From positions 1-64,000 of the forward strand of contig JAYONB010000004.1 in the NCBI GenBank assembly GCA_038121105.1: a stretch of DNA of 64,000 nt, given 5' to 3'. A model generated the notes under the pieces. That model did no database searches. It was not told the origin of the DNA and saw only the letters and a program-made list of their open reading frames with translations. Position numbers and translations under genes: made by a program. Below, piece by piece: positions 40,879 to 49,687 of the stretch; positions within the stretch are counted from its first letter, which is position 1, and each line of letters starts with the position of its first letter. This DNA is from CALJDF01 sp038121105. Lineage in GTDB: Bacteria; Pseudomonadota; Alphaproteobacteria; SHVP01.

Positions 40879-41805
40879 TCAGCGAAGACGCGGGTTTAGC
40901 GCGTCGCGCAGCCAATCACCCAAAAGGTTTACCGCCAGCACGAGCAAAGCGAGGGTCGCGCCCGGAAAGATCACGATCCACCATTCGCCGGAAAACAGAT
41001 AGTCGTTGCCGCTGTTCACCAATGTGCCGAGCGAAGGCTGCGTTGGCGGCACGCCCACTCCAAGAAACGACAAGGTTGCCTCCGCCAGGATGGCGACCGC
41101 GAGGCTGATCGTGGCGATGACCAGGACAGGGCCCATGACATTGGGTAGGACGTGGCGCAGCATGATCATCGGCGTGGGCCGCCCGATGACTCGCGCGGCT
41201 TGTACGTATTCCTTGCCCTTCTCGACCATTGTCGAGCCGCGCACGGTGCGCGCGAAATTCACCCAACCCGATAGGCCGATCGACAAGACAAGGACAGGCA
41301 CCGCCAAGTCTTCGACGGATGCCCGCGGCAACACAACCCGCGCGACACCGTTGATCAGAAGGGCGATGAGAATGTTGGGGAAGCTGAGTTGGACGTCGGC
41401 CACCCGCATGATGATGCTGTCGACGATCCCACCTAGGTAGCCCGCCATGAGGCCGAGGGCGACGCCGATCACCAGGGAAAAAAGGACGGAGGCAAATCCG
41501 ACAAAGAGCGAAATGCGCAATCCGAAAAGAATGGCCGAGAAGATGTCGCGGCCCTGGTCGTCGGTGCCGAGCCAGAACCGCCACGAGCCGCCGTCGGCCC
41601 ACACCGGTGCGGTGAAGGCATCGAGCAGGTCGAGGCTTGCCGGGTCGAAAGGGTCCTGAGGCGAAATCCACGGCGCGAACAGCGCGGCCAACAGAAAAGC
41701 AAGGGTGACGACCGTTGCGACCACGGTGATCGGTGAGCGCCGAAAGCTATACGCGATGTCTGTGTCCAGTCGTTCGCGAAGCGTGGCTGTCCAACTCTGG
41801 GCCAT
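40879..41805 (-). CDS. Peptide-type ABC transporter permease (DppC-like), operon 2
   Basis: 308 residues from ATG 41805, which shares one base with the preceding stop (TGATG). FWLGTDDQGRDIFSAILFG is the DppC hallmark; the EAA loop is GKEYVQAARVIGRPTPM. It is the last gene of the minus-strand operon that begins with the isochorismatase or ArsC-like gene. Confidence 0.93.
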   Translation of the reverse strand: MAQSWTATLRERLDTDIAYSFRRSPITVVATVVTLAFLLAALFAPWISPQDPFDPASLDLLDAFTAPVWADGGSWRFWLGTDDQGRDIFSAILFGLRISLFVGFASVLFSLVIGVALGLMAGYLGGIVDSIIMRVADVQLSFPNILIALLINGVARVVLPRASVEDLAVPVLVLSIGLSGWVNFARTVRGSTMVEKGKEYVQAARVIGRPTPMIMLRHVLPNVMGPVLVIATISLAVAILAEATLSFLGVGVPPTQPSLGTLVNSGNDYLFSGEWWIVIFPGATLALLVLAVNLLGDWLRDALNPRLR

Positions 41806-42791
41806 CAGTTCCCCAATGCGACGCGTCGTTCCACGCGCAAACGCGGGTCGACGACGTGATAGAGGATATCAACAATCAAATTGATGATGACGAAGAACAG
41901 CGAAATGAGCACGAGGTAGCTGGACATGATCGGGATATCGGCGAACTGGATGGCTTGCAGGAACAGCAAGCCCATGCCGGGCCACTGAAAGACGGATTCC
42001 GTGATGATCGCAAAGGCGATGATCGCACCGAGTTGCAGTCCGGTAATCGTGATTACCGGTACCATCGTGTTCTTTAGCGCGTGGCGGAAATTCACCGACC
42101 GCGCCTTTAGGCCGCGGGCTTTGGCAAACTTGATGTAGTCCGTCCGAAGCACCTCGAGCATTTCGGAGCGCACCAATCGCATGATGAGCGTGAGCTGGAA
42201 CATGCCCAAGGTAAAGGCCGGCATGACGATCGACTTCCACCCGCTCAAACTCAGCAGCCCTGTCGTCCAAAACCCGAGGTCCACGACGCTGCCGCGTCCA
42301 AACGTGGGTAGCCAGCCCAAGATCACGCCAAAAACCAGGATGAGTAGGATGCCGATCATGAACGTCGGCAACGAGATGCCGACCAACGAAACGGTGAGGA
42401 AAACTCGACTGAGCCAGCGGTCCGGGCGGAGCGCGGTATAGACCCCCATCGGAAGCCCGACCAGGAGAGCGAATAATGCCGCAACGAAGCTCAGTTCGAG
42501 GGTCGCCGGCAGCCGTTCTCGCAGGAGATCGTCGACCGGGCGGCCGATCCGGTACGAAATTCCGAACTTGCCTTGTGCGGTATCGCCGACGTAACGCGCG
42601 AATTGCAGCGGGATGGGGTCGTTGAGCCCAAGGCGTTCCCGGATTTCTTCGCGTTCGCTAAGTGGCGTTTCCTGGCCGACCATCTGGGCGACAGGGTCGC
42701 CCACGAAACGAAACAGCACGAATGCAACCATCGCGACCGTCAGCATCACCAATACGGACTGAAGAAGCCGGCGGATCACGAGTGCAATCAA
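41805..42791 (-). CDS. Peptide-type ABC transporter permease (DppB-like), operon 2
   Basis: 328 residues from a start at 42791. First helix IRRLLQSVLVMLTVAMVAFVLF and then DPVAQMVGQETPLSEREEIRE, as in OppB/DppB. The EAA loop is DYIKFAKARGLKARS. The hairpin at 42804-42841 stands between this gene and the binding-protein gene upstream. Confidence 0.93.
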   Translation of the reverse strand: MIALVIRRLLQSVLVMLTVAMVAFVLFRFVGDPVAQMVGQETPLSEREEIRERLGLNDPIPLQFARYVGDTAQGKFGISYRIGRPVDDLLRERLPATLELSFVAALFALLVGLPMGVYTALRPDRWLSRVFLTVSLVGISLPTFMIGILLILVFGVILGWLPTFGRGSVVDLGFWTTGLLSLSGWKSIVMPAFTLGMFQLTLIMRLVRSEMLEVLRTDYIKFAKARGLKARSVNFRHALKNTMVPVITITGLQLGAIIAFAIITESVFQWPGMGLLFLQAIQFADIPIMSSYLVLISLFFVIINLIVDILYHVVDPRLRVERRVALGN

Positions 42792-42803
42792 GAGCTACCT
42801 CAA

Positions 42804-42841
42804 CAAAAAAAGGGGCGCGTGTCGAAGCCGACGCGCGCCCC
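42804..42841 (-). terminator. Rho-independent terminator or attenuator, operon 2
   Basis: On the minus strand, GGGGCGCGCGTCGG-type stem of 12-13 pairs with a short GCTTC loop, followed by seven T and G. It lies between the binding-protein gene and the permease gene, matching the place of the hairpin in operon 1. Confidence 0.85.
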
Positions 42842-42865
42842 AAACAATTGGTGGGAACGACTGGG

Positions 42866-44452
42866 TTACTTCACGACGACGTGGCGAATATGAAACACGT
42901 TGTCGCCGCGTTGTGCAATTTCCTTGACCTTGTCGGTCACGCCCCAAGCCAGCGCCTGCTGGTGCAACGGCAGGTAGGCCACGTCGTCCATGGTTTTCTT
43001 CCAGGCCTGCGCAATGAGGTCGTCGCGCTTTGCGGCGTCGGTCTCGCTAAGAATGGAAGACGTCAGCGCATCGACATCGGGGTTGCAGTAGCGGCCCAGG
43101 TTGAACTGACCGTTGCCGGTCCCGTCTTGGCATCCATGAAGAAGGAACAGCGGGTTGTGTGAATCGTAACTGCCGGGCGTCCACCCCAAGAGGTAAAAGC
43201 TCGTATCCATCTTCGGGGCAAGAATTTTGGCGAAATACTGACTGCGAGGTTGCGCGTTGAGGTCGACCTTCACACCGACTTTGGCAAGCATCGAGACCGC
43301 GGCCTGACAAATCGCCTCGTCGTTGACGTAACGATTGTTGGGGCAGTCCAGCGTGACCGAAAAGCCGTTCGGATAGCCGGCTTCGGACAACAGGCGCTTG
43401 GATGCTTCGGGGTCGAATGCAAGCCGCTCGACGTTTTCGTCAAAGCCGTTGATCCCGGGGCCGATCATCATGGCCGAGGGATTGGAGAGGCCGCGCATCA
43501 CTTTGCTCTTGATCGCTTCGATGTCGATCGCCTGATAGAAGGCCTGCCGAACCCGCTTGTCCTTGAACGGGTTCTTGCCCTTGACGTCGGCGTACAAGAG
43601 TTCGTCGCGGAATTGGTCGAGGCCAAAATAGATCGTGCGCAACTCGGGGCCGACCAAAACCCGCGCGCCGTTCGAACGATTGACGCGCTCGATGTCCTGG
43701 ACGGGAATGGGGTATGCCATATCCAGTTCGCCCGACAGCAGGGCCGCGACTCGCGTGGCGTCGGCGCTGATCGGGGTCATCACAACCTTGCTGACATTGC
43801 CGTTCGTCGTACCGCGATCCCACCAATCGGGGTTCTCTACCAGCACGGTGCGCACATCTACGTCACGGCTTTCGAGCGTGTAGGCGCCCGTGCCGTTGGC
43901 GTTGCGCGTGGCATAGTTCTCTTCGGTGCCGGTCACCGCTTGCGGGTCGGTGGCATTGAATTCTTCGGCCCACCCTTTCGACATGATGGCCCAGGTTTCC
44001 CACTCGACATGCAGGATGGGATTGGGTTTCGCAGTGACGACGTCGACGGTGTGATCGTCAACTCGGGTGACGCTGACGACGCCGGGACCTGCAAGTCGCG
44101 CCTTTAGGTCCGAGCCTTCTTTCTGGACGCGCTCGGCGGAGAACACGACGTCGTCGGCGGTGAATGCGCGCCCATCGTGAAACTTCACACCTTCGCGCAG
44201 TTTGAAACGCCACCGTGTCGGCTCCATCACCGTCCATTCGGTGGCGAGCGATGGTTCGATCTCGAGGCCCGGACCGCGTCGGATCAATCCTTCATAAATG
44301 TTGCCCTGAAAGCCCAGCGTGAAGCTTTCATTGACATTGTACGGATCCATCGAATTGGCGTCGGCCTGGAATGCAAACCGGAATTCTTCGGCATGCGCCG
44401 CTGCCGAAAGGAGCAGCGCTGCACTCGCTGATACGAGAGTTGTCTTGAGCAT
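42866..44452 (-). CDS. Peptide-type ABC transporter substrate-binding protein, operon 2
   Basis: 528 residues from ATG 44452. Signal peptide VSASAALLLSAAAHAEE (cut after AHA). Family 5 pattern: DANSMDPYNVNESFTLGFQG, LATEWTVMEPTRWRFKLREG, then KFHDGRAFTADDVVFS, and the C-terminal SWGVTDKVKEIAQ type tail. A 184-base gap separates it from the upstream amidohydrolase and may hold a second promoter. It would deliver its cargo to the permease pair; the cargo is likely a peptide-like compound cleaved by the linked amidohydrolase. Confidence 0.92.
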   Translation of the reverse strand: MLKTTLVSASAALLLSAAAHAEEFRFAFQADANSMDPYNVNESFTLGFQGNIYEGLIRRGPGLEIEPSLATEWTVMEPTRWRFKLREGVKFHDGRAFTADDVVFSAERVQKEGSDLKARLAGPGVVSVTRVDDHTVDVVTAKPNPILHVEWETWAIMSKGWAEEFNATDPQAVTGTEENYATRNANGTGAYTLESRDVDVRTVLVENPDWWDRGTTNGNVSKVVMTPISADATRVAALLSGELDMAYPIPVQDIERVNRSNGARVLVGPELRTIYFGLDQFRDELLYADVKGKNPFKDKRVRQAFYQAIDIEAIKSKVMRGLSNPSAMMIGPGINGFDENVERLAFDPEASKRLLSEAGYPNGFSVTLDCPNNRYVNDEAICQAAVSMLAKVGVKVDLNAQPRSQYFAKILAPKMDTSFYLLGWTPGSYDSHNPLFLLHGCQDGTGNGQFNLGRYCNPDVDALTSSILSETDAAKRDDLIAQAWKKTMDDVAYLPLHQQALAWGVTDKVKEIAQRGDNVFHIRHVVVK

Positions 44453-44636
44453 TTTGATGCGTCCCTGTGTAGGTTGCCGGATGCGCCTGATTTCTACTAA
44501 TCCGGTTTGTTTTCATTTTCTTGGGCGACGGGCGGAATGGTCCAAAACCCGATGTGTGGTGCCAATCCTCGAGGGTGCGATTGCGTGCCTACATTGTGTG
44601 ATCGTCACCAATCTCGCGGACCGGTGGGCCCTGTTC

Positions 44637-45818
44637 CTAGGTCAATTGTTTGCCGTCCTTCACGACCAGCCGGTGGTTATTCGGTTTAGCGACACAGTCG
44701 ATGTCGCGCGTCGGGTTGCCTGAAACCAGGAGAAGGTCGGCCTTGTGGCCGACGTGAATCCGACCGCGATCGCGGAGCCGGTTGAGATCCGCGGCCGCCC
44801 CGGTGGCTGCCGTCAGCGCATCGGTTGGAGAGACGCCGTATTCCACCATGTAGGCTAGTTCCATTGCATTTGCGCCGTGATGGTTAAACGGTGTTCCGGC
44901 ATCGGTACCCATCGCCAGTTTACCGCCCGCGCGGTAGTACAGCCCCAGTCCGTTCTTGTGGGTCTCGGCGACGCGCGCGGTCTTTTCGATGACGTAGTCG
45001 GGAATCCCGCGATCGGCATTGGCCATGATGTTCTTCAATGCCGAAATGGTCGGTACCAAGTAGGTGCCGCGGTCGATCATTTCGCTGACGCACCGCTCGT
45101 CCATGAAGATGCCGTGTTCGATCGAGTCGATCCAGCCGCGCACAGCATTCAAGATCCCGTCGCGCCCTTGGGCGTGGCTGGCGCATGGCTTGTGGAATCG
45201 ATGGCCTTCGGCGATGCCGGCGGCCATCTCCTCGGGGCTGTAATGCGCGTCTTCAGGATTGACGCCGGGCGTCATGACCCCACCGGTCGCCATGATCTTG
45301 ACCAGATCGCTCCCGGCATGGACTTGCTCGCGCACGGCTTTGACGACTTCATCGACGCCGTCGGCAACCCGCCCAACCCGATTGCCGTGGCCGCCGGTCA
45401 TGCAGATCATGCGACCGGCCGCGGCGATCGTCGGTCCAACGAAGACGCCTTTGTTGCACGCATCGCGCACTGCGAACTCGAGATAGTCCTTGCCGCCACA
45501 GTCGCGGATCGAGGTGATGCCGCCAGCGAGGCTTGCTTGGGCGTTTTCCAAGGCGAGGAGCGTGATCGCCGCATCGCTCATGTCGCGCATGCGCTGGAAG
45601 GGATCCGGATCGCCGGCGTAGACAAGGTGAACGTGGCAATCGAAAAGGCCCGGCAAAAGCGTGCCGCCCGTCGTATCGACAACTTCGCCGGCAAATCCGG
45701 CGAAATCCGACGCCGGCGCAACGTTGCTGATGGTGTCTCCCTCTACCAAGACGCCCAAGCCTTCGTGCAAGCCGCCGTCACCGTCGAAGGTCAGACCGCC
45801 ATGAAACAGCAGGCTCAT
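44637..45818 (-). CDS. Amidohydrolase (imidazolonepropionase / Xaa-Pro dipeptidase-like)
   Basis: 393 residues from ATG 45818, overlapping the preceding ATPase stop by four bases. Subtype I-like metal site: LFDCHVHLV (HxH), the bridging Lys in LVKIMATGG, His in CASHAQGRDG and SIEHGIF, Asp in MGTDAGTPFNHH. These features fit the cc2672-type dipeptidases and related imidazolonepropionase-like enzymes. It is cytoplasmic (no signal). Placement between the ATPase and binding-protein genes points to hydrolysis of the imported substrate. Confidence 0.9.
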   Translation of the reverse strand: MSLLFHGGLTFDGDGGLHEGLGVLVEGDTISNVAPASDFAGFAGEVVDTTGGTLLPGLFDCHVHLVYAGDPDPFQRMRDMSDAAITLLALENAQASLAGGITSIRDCGGKDYLEFAVRDACNKGVFVGPTIAAAGRMICMTGGHGNRVGRVADGVDEVVKAVREQVHAGSDLVKIMATGGVMTPGVNPEDAHYSPEEMAAGIAEGHRFHKPCASHAQGRDGILNAVRGWIDSIEHGIFMDERCVSEMIDRGTYLVPTISALKNIMANADRGIPDYVIEKTARVAETHKNGLGLYYRAGGKLAMGTDAGTPFNHHGANAMELAYMVEYGVSPTDALTAATGAAADLNRLRDRGRIHVGHKADLLLVSGNPTRDIDCVAKPNNHRLVVKDGKQLT

Positions 45819-46861
45819 GTGGTGAGAGGAGGGGGCGCCGTCGCGCCGCGTTCCGGCAGCCGGTTTTCCTCGACCGCATGGCACGCCACCATGGCGTCAT
45901 CCGCCGCGAGCAGGATCGGGGCTTCGGTGCGGCACCTATCGTTGGCCAAGGGGCAGCGCGGGTGAAAGGCGCAACCCGACTGCGGGTTGATCGGGCTGGG
46001 GACCTCGCCGGATACCGGTTGCCGTTCCACACCGGTCATTTCGAGGTCGGGAATGGTATCGAGAAGGAGCCGGGTATAGGGGTGGCGCGGCTTGGCAAAC
46101 AGTGTTTCGGTTGCGGCGCGCTCGCAAATCCGTCCGAGGTACATCACCGCGACTTCGGTCGAGATGTGATAGACGACCGCGAGGTCGTGCGAGATGAACA
46201 GGTAAGTGAGGTTGAGTTCCCGCTGCAGTTTGCGCATCAAGTTCAGAATTTGCGCTTGCACCGAAACGTCGAGTGCCGAGGTCGGTTCGTCGCACACGAT
46301 GAAATCGGGATCGCCGGCAAGCGCGCGCGCGATCGAGATGCGTTGGCGTTGGCCGCCGGAGAACTCATGCGGATATTTCGAGGCGTCTTTTTCTGAAAGC
46401 CCGACTTGGCGTAACAACGCGCCGACGCGATCTTTGACGTCGACGCCCGTCATCAATCTGCCGTGACGGATCGGTTCGGCGACAATATCCGCAACGCGCC
46501 AACGCGGGTTGAGCGATGCGTACGGGTCTTGGAACACCATCTGCATGCGTCCTTGGATCGCACGTGCGTCACGCCCGTGGACCGTCGCGAGGTCGACACC
46601 GTCATAGACGATCGACCCGCCGGTCGGTTCGTACAGACCCACCATCAAGCGCGCGACGGTCGATTTCCCGCAACCAGATTCGCCCACCAGCGAGAAGGTC
46701 GTACCCTTCTTGATCGCGAAGCTGACGCCATCGACCGCACGCACAATTTGGCGAGGCTTTCCTTCCGATATTCGATTTAGGAGCGGCGCTGAGACGTCGA
46801 AGAAGCGCGACAGGTCGTGCGCTTCGACCAAGGCCCCATCGGTGGCGAGTTGGTTATCCAT
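45815..46861 (-). CDS. Peptide-type ABC transporter ATPase (DppF-like), operon 2
   Basis: 348 residues from ATG 46861 (an ATG at 46888 is an alternative). Walker A GESGCGKSTVAR, Q-loop VFQDPYASLNP, signature FSGGQRQRISIA, Walker B FIVCDEPTSALD and C-terminal CAFHPRCPLANDRC. A 45-residue extension precedes the ATPase core (DLSRFFDVSAPLLNRI). It overlaps the DppD-like gene by eight bases. Confidence 0.92.
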   Translation of the reverse strand: MDNQLATDGALVEAHDLSRFFDVSAPLLNRISEGKPRQIVRAVDGVSFAIKKGTTFSLVGESGCGKSTVARLMVGLYEPTGGSIVYDGVDLATVHGRDARAIQGRMQMVFQDPYASLNPRWRVADIVAEPIRHGRLMTGVDVKDRVGALLRQVGLSEKDASKYPHEFSGGQRQRISIARALAGDPDFIVCDEPTSALDVSVQAQILNLMRKLQRELNLTYLFISHDLAVVYHISTEVAVMYLGRICERAATETLFAKPRHPYTRLLLDTIPDLEMTGVERQPVSGEVPSPINPQSGCAFHPRCPLANDRCRTEAPILLAADDAMVACHAVEENRLPERGATAPPPLTT

Positions 46862-47840
46862 GGACCGGCTCGGTTTCGGATTCGGCATACAGCCAGCAAG
46901 CCGTGGATGTTGCGCCGTTGGCGACCAGTTCGGGCCGGTCGCGGCGACATCGATCCATCACCTCGCCGCATCGCGCGCTGAATGCGCAACCGCGTGGAAT
47001 TTCCGACAGCCGCGGCATGGCGCCGGGAATTTGCGCCAATTCCTCGTGGCGCGCCCTGATCGACGGGATCGAGGCCATGAGGCCGTGCGTGTAGGGATGG
47101 CGAGCGTTTTTGATGACATCGCGCACCGGACCGATTTCGGCAATACGGCCCGCATACATCACCGCCACCCGATCCGCAGTTTCTGCGATGACGCCCATAT
47201 CGTGGGTAATCAGCATGACCGACGTGCCATGGTCGCGACAGAGCCTTTTCAACAGACCGATGATCTGCGCCTGAATCGATACATCCAGGGCCGTCGTGGG
47301 CTCATCTGCGACGATCAGCTTCGGCCCAGCGCATAGCGCAAGCGCAATCACGATGCGTTGCCGCATGCCGCCGGAGAATTGGTGGGGATACTGATCCATC
47401 CGTTCTTTGGCGGCGGGAATACCGACCTCGTTGAGGAGTTCGAGGGCGCGGGCGCGCGCTTGTTTTTCGGTGAGGTCGAGATGGGTACGGATGGTTTCCA
47501 CGATTTGGTCGCTGATCCGCAACAGCGGATTCAGGCTGGTGAGCGGGTCTTGGAAAATCGCGCCGATTTGCCGGCCGCGGATGCGGCGCAACGCTTCGGG
47601 CGGCAAATTATCAATGCGTTCGCCGGCGAGTTTGATGGTCCCACCGGCAATGCGCCCAGGTTGCTCCAAAAGCCCGATGATGGCGTATCCGGTCATGGAC
47701 TTTCCGGCGCCGGATTCGCCGACGACGCCGAGGATCTCGCCAACGCCGATGGAAAAAGAGACGTCGTCGACGGCCGTCAAGATGCCGCGCCGCGTCGGAA
47801 ACTCGACGCGCAGGCCATCGACTTCCAGAAGCGGTGGCAC
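46854..47840 (-). CDS. Peptide-type ABC transporter ATPase (DppD-like), operon 2
   Basis: 328 residues from GTG 47840, preceded by GGAGGAAG. Walker A GESGAGKSMTG, Q-loop IFQDPLTSLNP, signature FSGGMRQRIVIA, Walker B LIVADEPTTALD, tail CAFSARCGEVMDRC. It couples ATP hydrolysis to transport with its partner. It follows the ArsC-like gene by 80 bases on the same strand. Confidence 0.92.
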   Translation of the reverse strand: MPPLLEVDGLRVEFPTRRGILTAVDDVSFSIGVGEILGVVGESGAGKSMTGYAIIGLLEQPGRIAGGTIKLAGERIDNLPPEALRRIRGRQIGAIFQDPLTSLNPLLRISDQIVETIRTHLDLTEKQARARALELLNEVGIPAAKERMDQYPHQFSGGMRQRIVIALALCAGPKLIVADEPTTALDVSIQAQIIGLLKRLCRDHGTSVMLITHDMGVIAETADRVAVMYAGRIAEIGPVRDVIKNARHPYTHGLMASIPSIRARHEELAQIPGAMPRLSEIPRGCAFSARCGEVMDRCRRDRPELVANGATSTACWLYAESETEPVHG

Positions 47841-47920
47841 GTTCTTCCTCCAGAGACGCGAGGGCCCGAGACCGGGTTGAACGGGAACCCTAGCGAGGCC
47901 GGAGTACGCGGTCTATGTGG

Positions 47921-48268
47921 CTAGAGGATGGCAAGGACGTCTTCGGGCGGTCGTCCTACTGCCGCTTTATCGTTGGCTAGGACGATGGGGCGCTCGATGA
48001 GCACCGGGTTCTCGACCATTGCGGCGATCAAATCGGCGCGGGACTTTCCCGCGTCGGCGAGATCCAGCGCGGCATAAGGGGCTTCCTTCTTGCGCATCAG
48101 ATCGCGCGGCTCCTTGCCGAGTTTGACAATAATGTCGTCCAGTTCGGCGGCGCTCGGCGGGGTTTTCAGATACTCCACGACCTGAGGCTCTATTCCGTTT
48201 TCTTGCAGCAGCGCCAGCGTTTGGCGTGACTTGCTGCACCGCGGATTGTGCAAGATCGTCACTGTCAT
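47921..48268 (-). CDS. ArsC-like arsenate reductase / Spx-type thioredoxin-fold protein
   Basis: 115 residues from ATG 48268. The active loop HNPRCSKSRQTLALL, the VVEYLKTPPS segment and IERPIVLANDKAAVGRP match glutaredoxin-type arsenate reductases and YfgD. Cysteine is in the right place (Cys11). Arsenate reduction is likely but YfgD-type proteins may have other roles. No arsenic efflux or repressor gene is near, which weakens an arsenic role. Thirteen bases separate it from the isochorismatase gene upstream. Confidence 0.85.
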   Translation of the reverse strand: MTVTILHNPRCSKSRQTLALLQENGIEPQVVEYLKTPPSAAELDDIIVKLGKEPRDLMRKKEAPYAALDLADAGKSRADLIAAMVENPVLIERPIVLANDKAAVGRPPEDVLAIL

Positions 48269-48281
48269 CGTTTCTACCCGC

Positions 48282-48986
48282 TCAAGAATTGGGGATGGGA
48301 TAGGGGTCGATACCTTCGAGGTAGGCGACGACATCGTCGACCGATTCCACATCGCCGAACTTGGAATCGATATCGAACAGGTTCCACTCCACGACACCCG
48401 GCACCCGGTCGCCGACGGCCTCGCGGACGACGATCGGACGGAAGCCCTCGGCGATAGCGTCTTCGGTGGTATGGCGTACGCAACCCGCCATCGTCACGCC
48501 GGTAATAATGACCGTATCGATGGCGTTGGCCTTGAGGAAGCTCGAGAGATAGGTCCCGTGGAAGCCGCTAGCCCGTTTCTTAACGATGACTTGATCGCCG
48601 GGTTCGGGGGCAATGCGATCGTCGATTGCGACATCCTCTTTCTTGGAGAGGTTCATCACTTCGACCGGAATTTTCAGGTGCCACAGGCCCATATCGGTGG
48701 CTTTCGTGGTGTCCGTAACGTTGTAGGCCGTTGTGGTGTACACGATGGGGACGCGTTTCTTCCGCGCGGCCTCGTTGAGGCGTTGCACCGCGGGAATGAT
48801 CACATCCATGCCGTCGCAGGAAAACGGGTTGCCCGGCCGGGTCCAGCCGTTGGCGAGATCGATGTGAATAAGCGCCGGACGTTTGCCATAGCCGATGCGG
48901 CGCTGAAAGCCGCGTTGCTGGTAAATCTCTGAGTCGGCTGCAAAAATAACTTCGAGTGCTTTGCGCACCTCATCCGGTGTCGACAT
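48282..48986 (-). CDS. Isochorismatase-family hydrolase (copy 1)
   Basis: 234 residues from ATG 48986, behind CAGGGAGA. The triad of cysteine hydrolases is present: Asp in ALIHIDLANGWTRPG, Lys in IVKKRASGFHGTYL and Cys in GVTMAGCVRHTTED. This pattern is closest to N-carbamoylsarcosine amidase and related ureases-like amidohydrolases, which release ammonia from carbamoyl or amide groups. It begins the minus-strand operon of transport genes and is divergent from DUF1684 (71 bases). Confidence 0.9.
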   Translation of the reverse strand: MSTPDEVRKALEVIFAADSEIYQQRGFQRRIGYGKRPALIHIDLANGWTRPGNPFSCDGMDVIIPAVQRLNEAARKKRVPIVYTTTAYNVTDTTKATDMGLWHLKIPVEVMNLSKKEDVAIDDRIAPEPGDQVIVKKRASGFHGTYLSSFLKANAIDTVIITGVTMAGCVRHTTEDAIAEGFRPIVVREAVGDRVPGVVEWNLFDIDSKFGDVESVDDVVAYLEGIDPYPIPNS

Positions 48987-49057
48987 GGTTCTCTCCCTGG
49001 GGGCGTTTTCTCGTTGCCGCGTTATGGCATGAATCATGGGGGCAAAAAAGGGCGCGA

Positions 49058-49669
49058 ATGACCTCACCCGAGCTGGATATCGCGGATTGGCGTCGATGCG
49101 TATTCGCCCTTTATGCCGAGGTACGGGCCGCTCAGGAACCAGTCGCCGCGCACGAGGCTTGGCGGAGAGGGCGCGAGGCGCTGTTTCGGCAGCACACACA
49201 GTCACCGTTATGTGACGATCCCGACCATGCAACCTGGCAGTTTCGAACCTATCCTTACGATCCCGCGCAGCGCTTCCTCGTCGACGTGGAGGACGCCCGC
49301 GGCGGCGGGCCGACCGGTGTTCCCGTGGGCGCGGACGGCGTTTTGCGGCTTCGTCCGTTCGGCCGGACGCGCGGCCTGCGTGAGGGGGTCGGCAGCGAAC
49401 TGACCGTGTTCTGGTTGGAGGGGTATGGGGGCGGCGTGTTCCTGCCGTTCGGCGACGCGACCAACGGCTGCGAAACCTACGGCGGTGGACGATATGTGCT
49501 GGATACCATCAAGGGGGCCGACCTCGGACGCGTTGGCGAAAAGCTGGTGGTCGATTTCAATTTTGCCTATCAACCGTCGTGTTCGTACTCGCCCCGTTGG
49601 ACGTGTCCTTTACCGCCGCCCGAAAACAGATTGGCGGTCCCCATCCGTGCGGGCGAGCGGATTGGTTAG
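49058..49669 (+). CDS. DUF1684 family protein
   Basis: 203 residues from ATG 49058. The C-terminus VVDFNFAYQPSCSYSPRWTC and PPPENRLAVPIRAGE with GGRYVLDTI is the DUF1684 signature. Proteins of this family have no known function; they contain a compact beta fold. It starts an apparent plus-strand operon: DUF1684, deacetylase, SDR remnant, glycosylase, dusA. Confidence 0.88.
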   Translation: MTSPELDIADWRRCVFALYAEVRAAQEPVAAHEAWRRGREALFRQHTQSPLCDDPDHATWQFRTYPYDPAQRFLVDVEDARGGGPTGVPVGADGVLRLRPFGRTRGLREGVGSELTVFWLEGYGGGVFLPFGDATNGCETYGGGRYVLDTIKGADLGRVGEKLVVDFNFAYQPSCSYSPRWTCPLPPPENRLAVPIRAGERIG

Positions 49670-49687
49670 GCGGTGGGAGCGGTCGCC

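Noticed and set aside
47921..48268. Arsenic resistance operon
   Set aside because: Only the ArsC-like gene is present; no arsR, arsB or acr3 is near and the gene lies in a transport operon.
48956..49057. Upstream-extended start of the DUF1684 gene
   Set aside because: The extension overlaps the divergent isochorismatase start region and lacks a ribosome site; ATG 49058 begins the family-like sequence.
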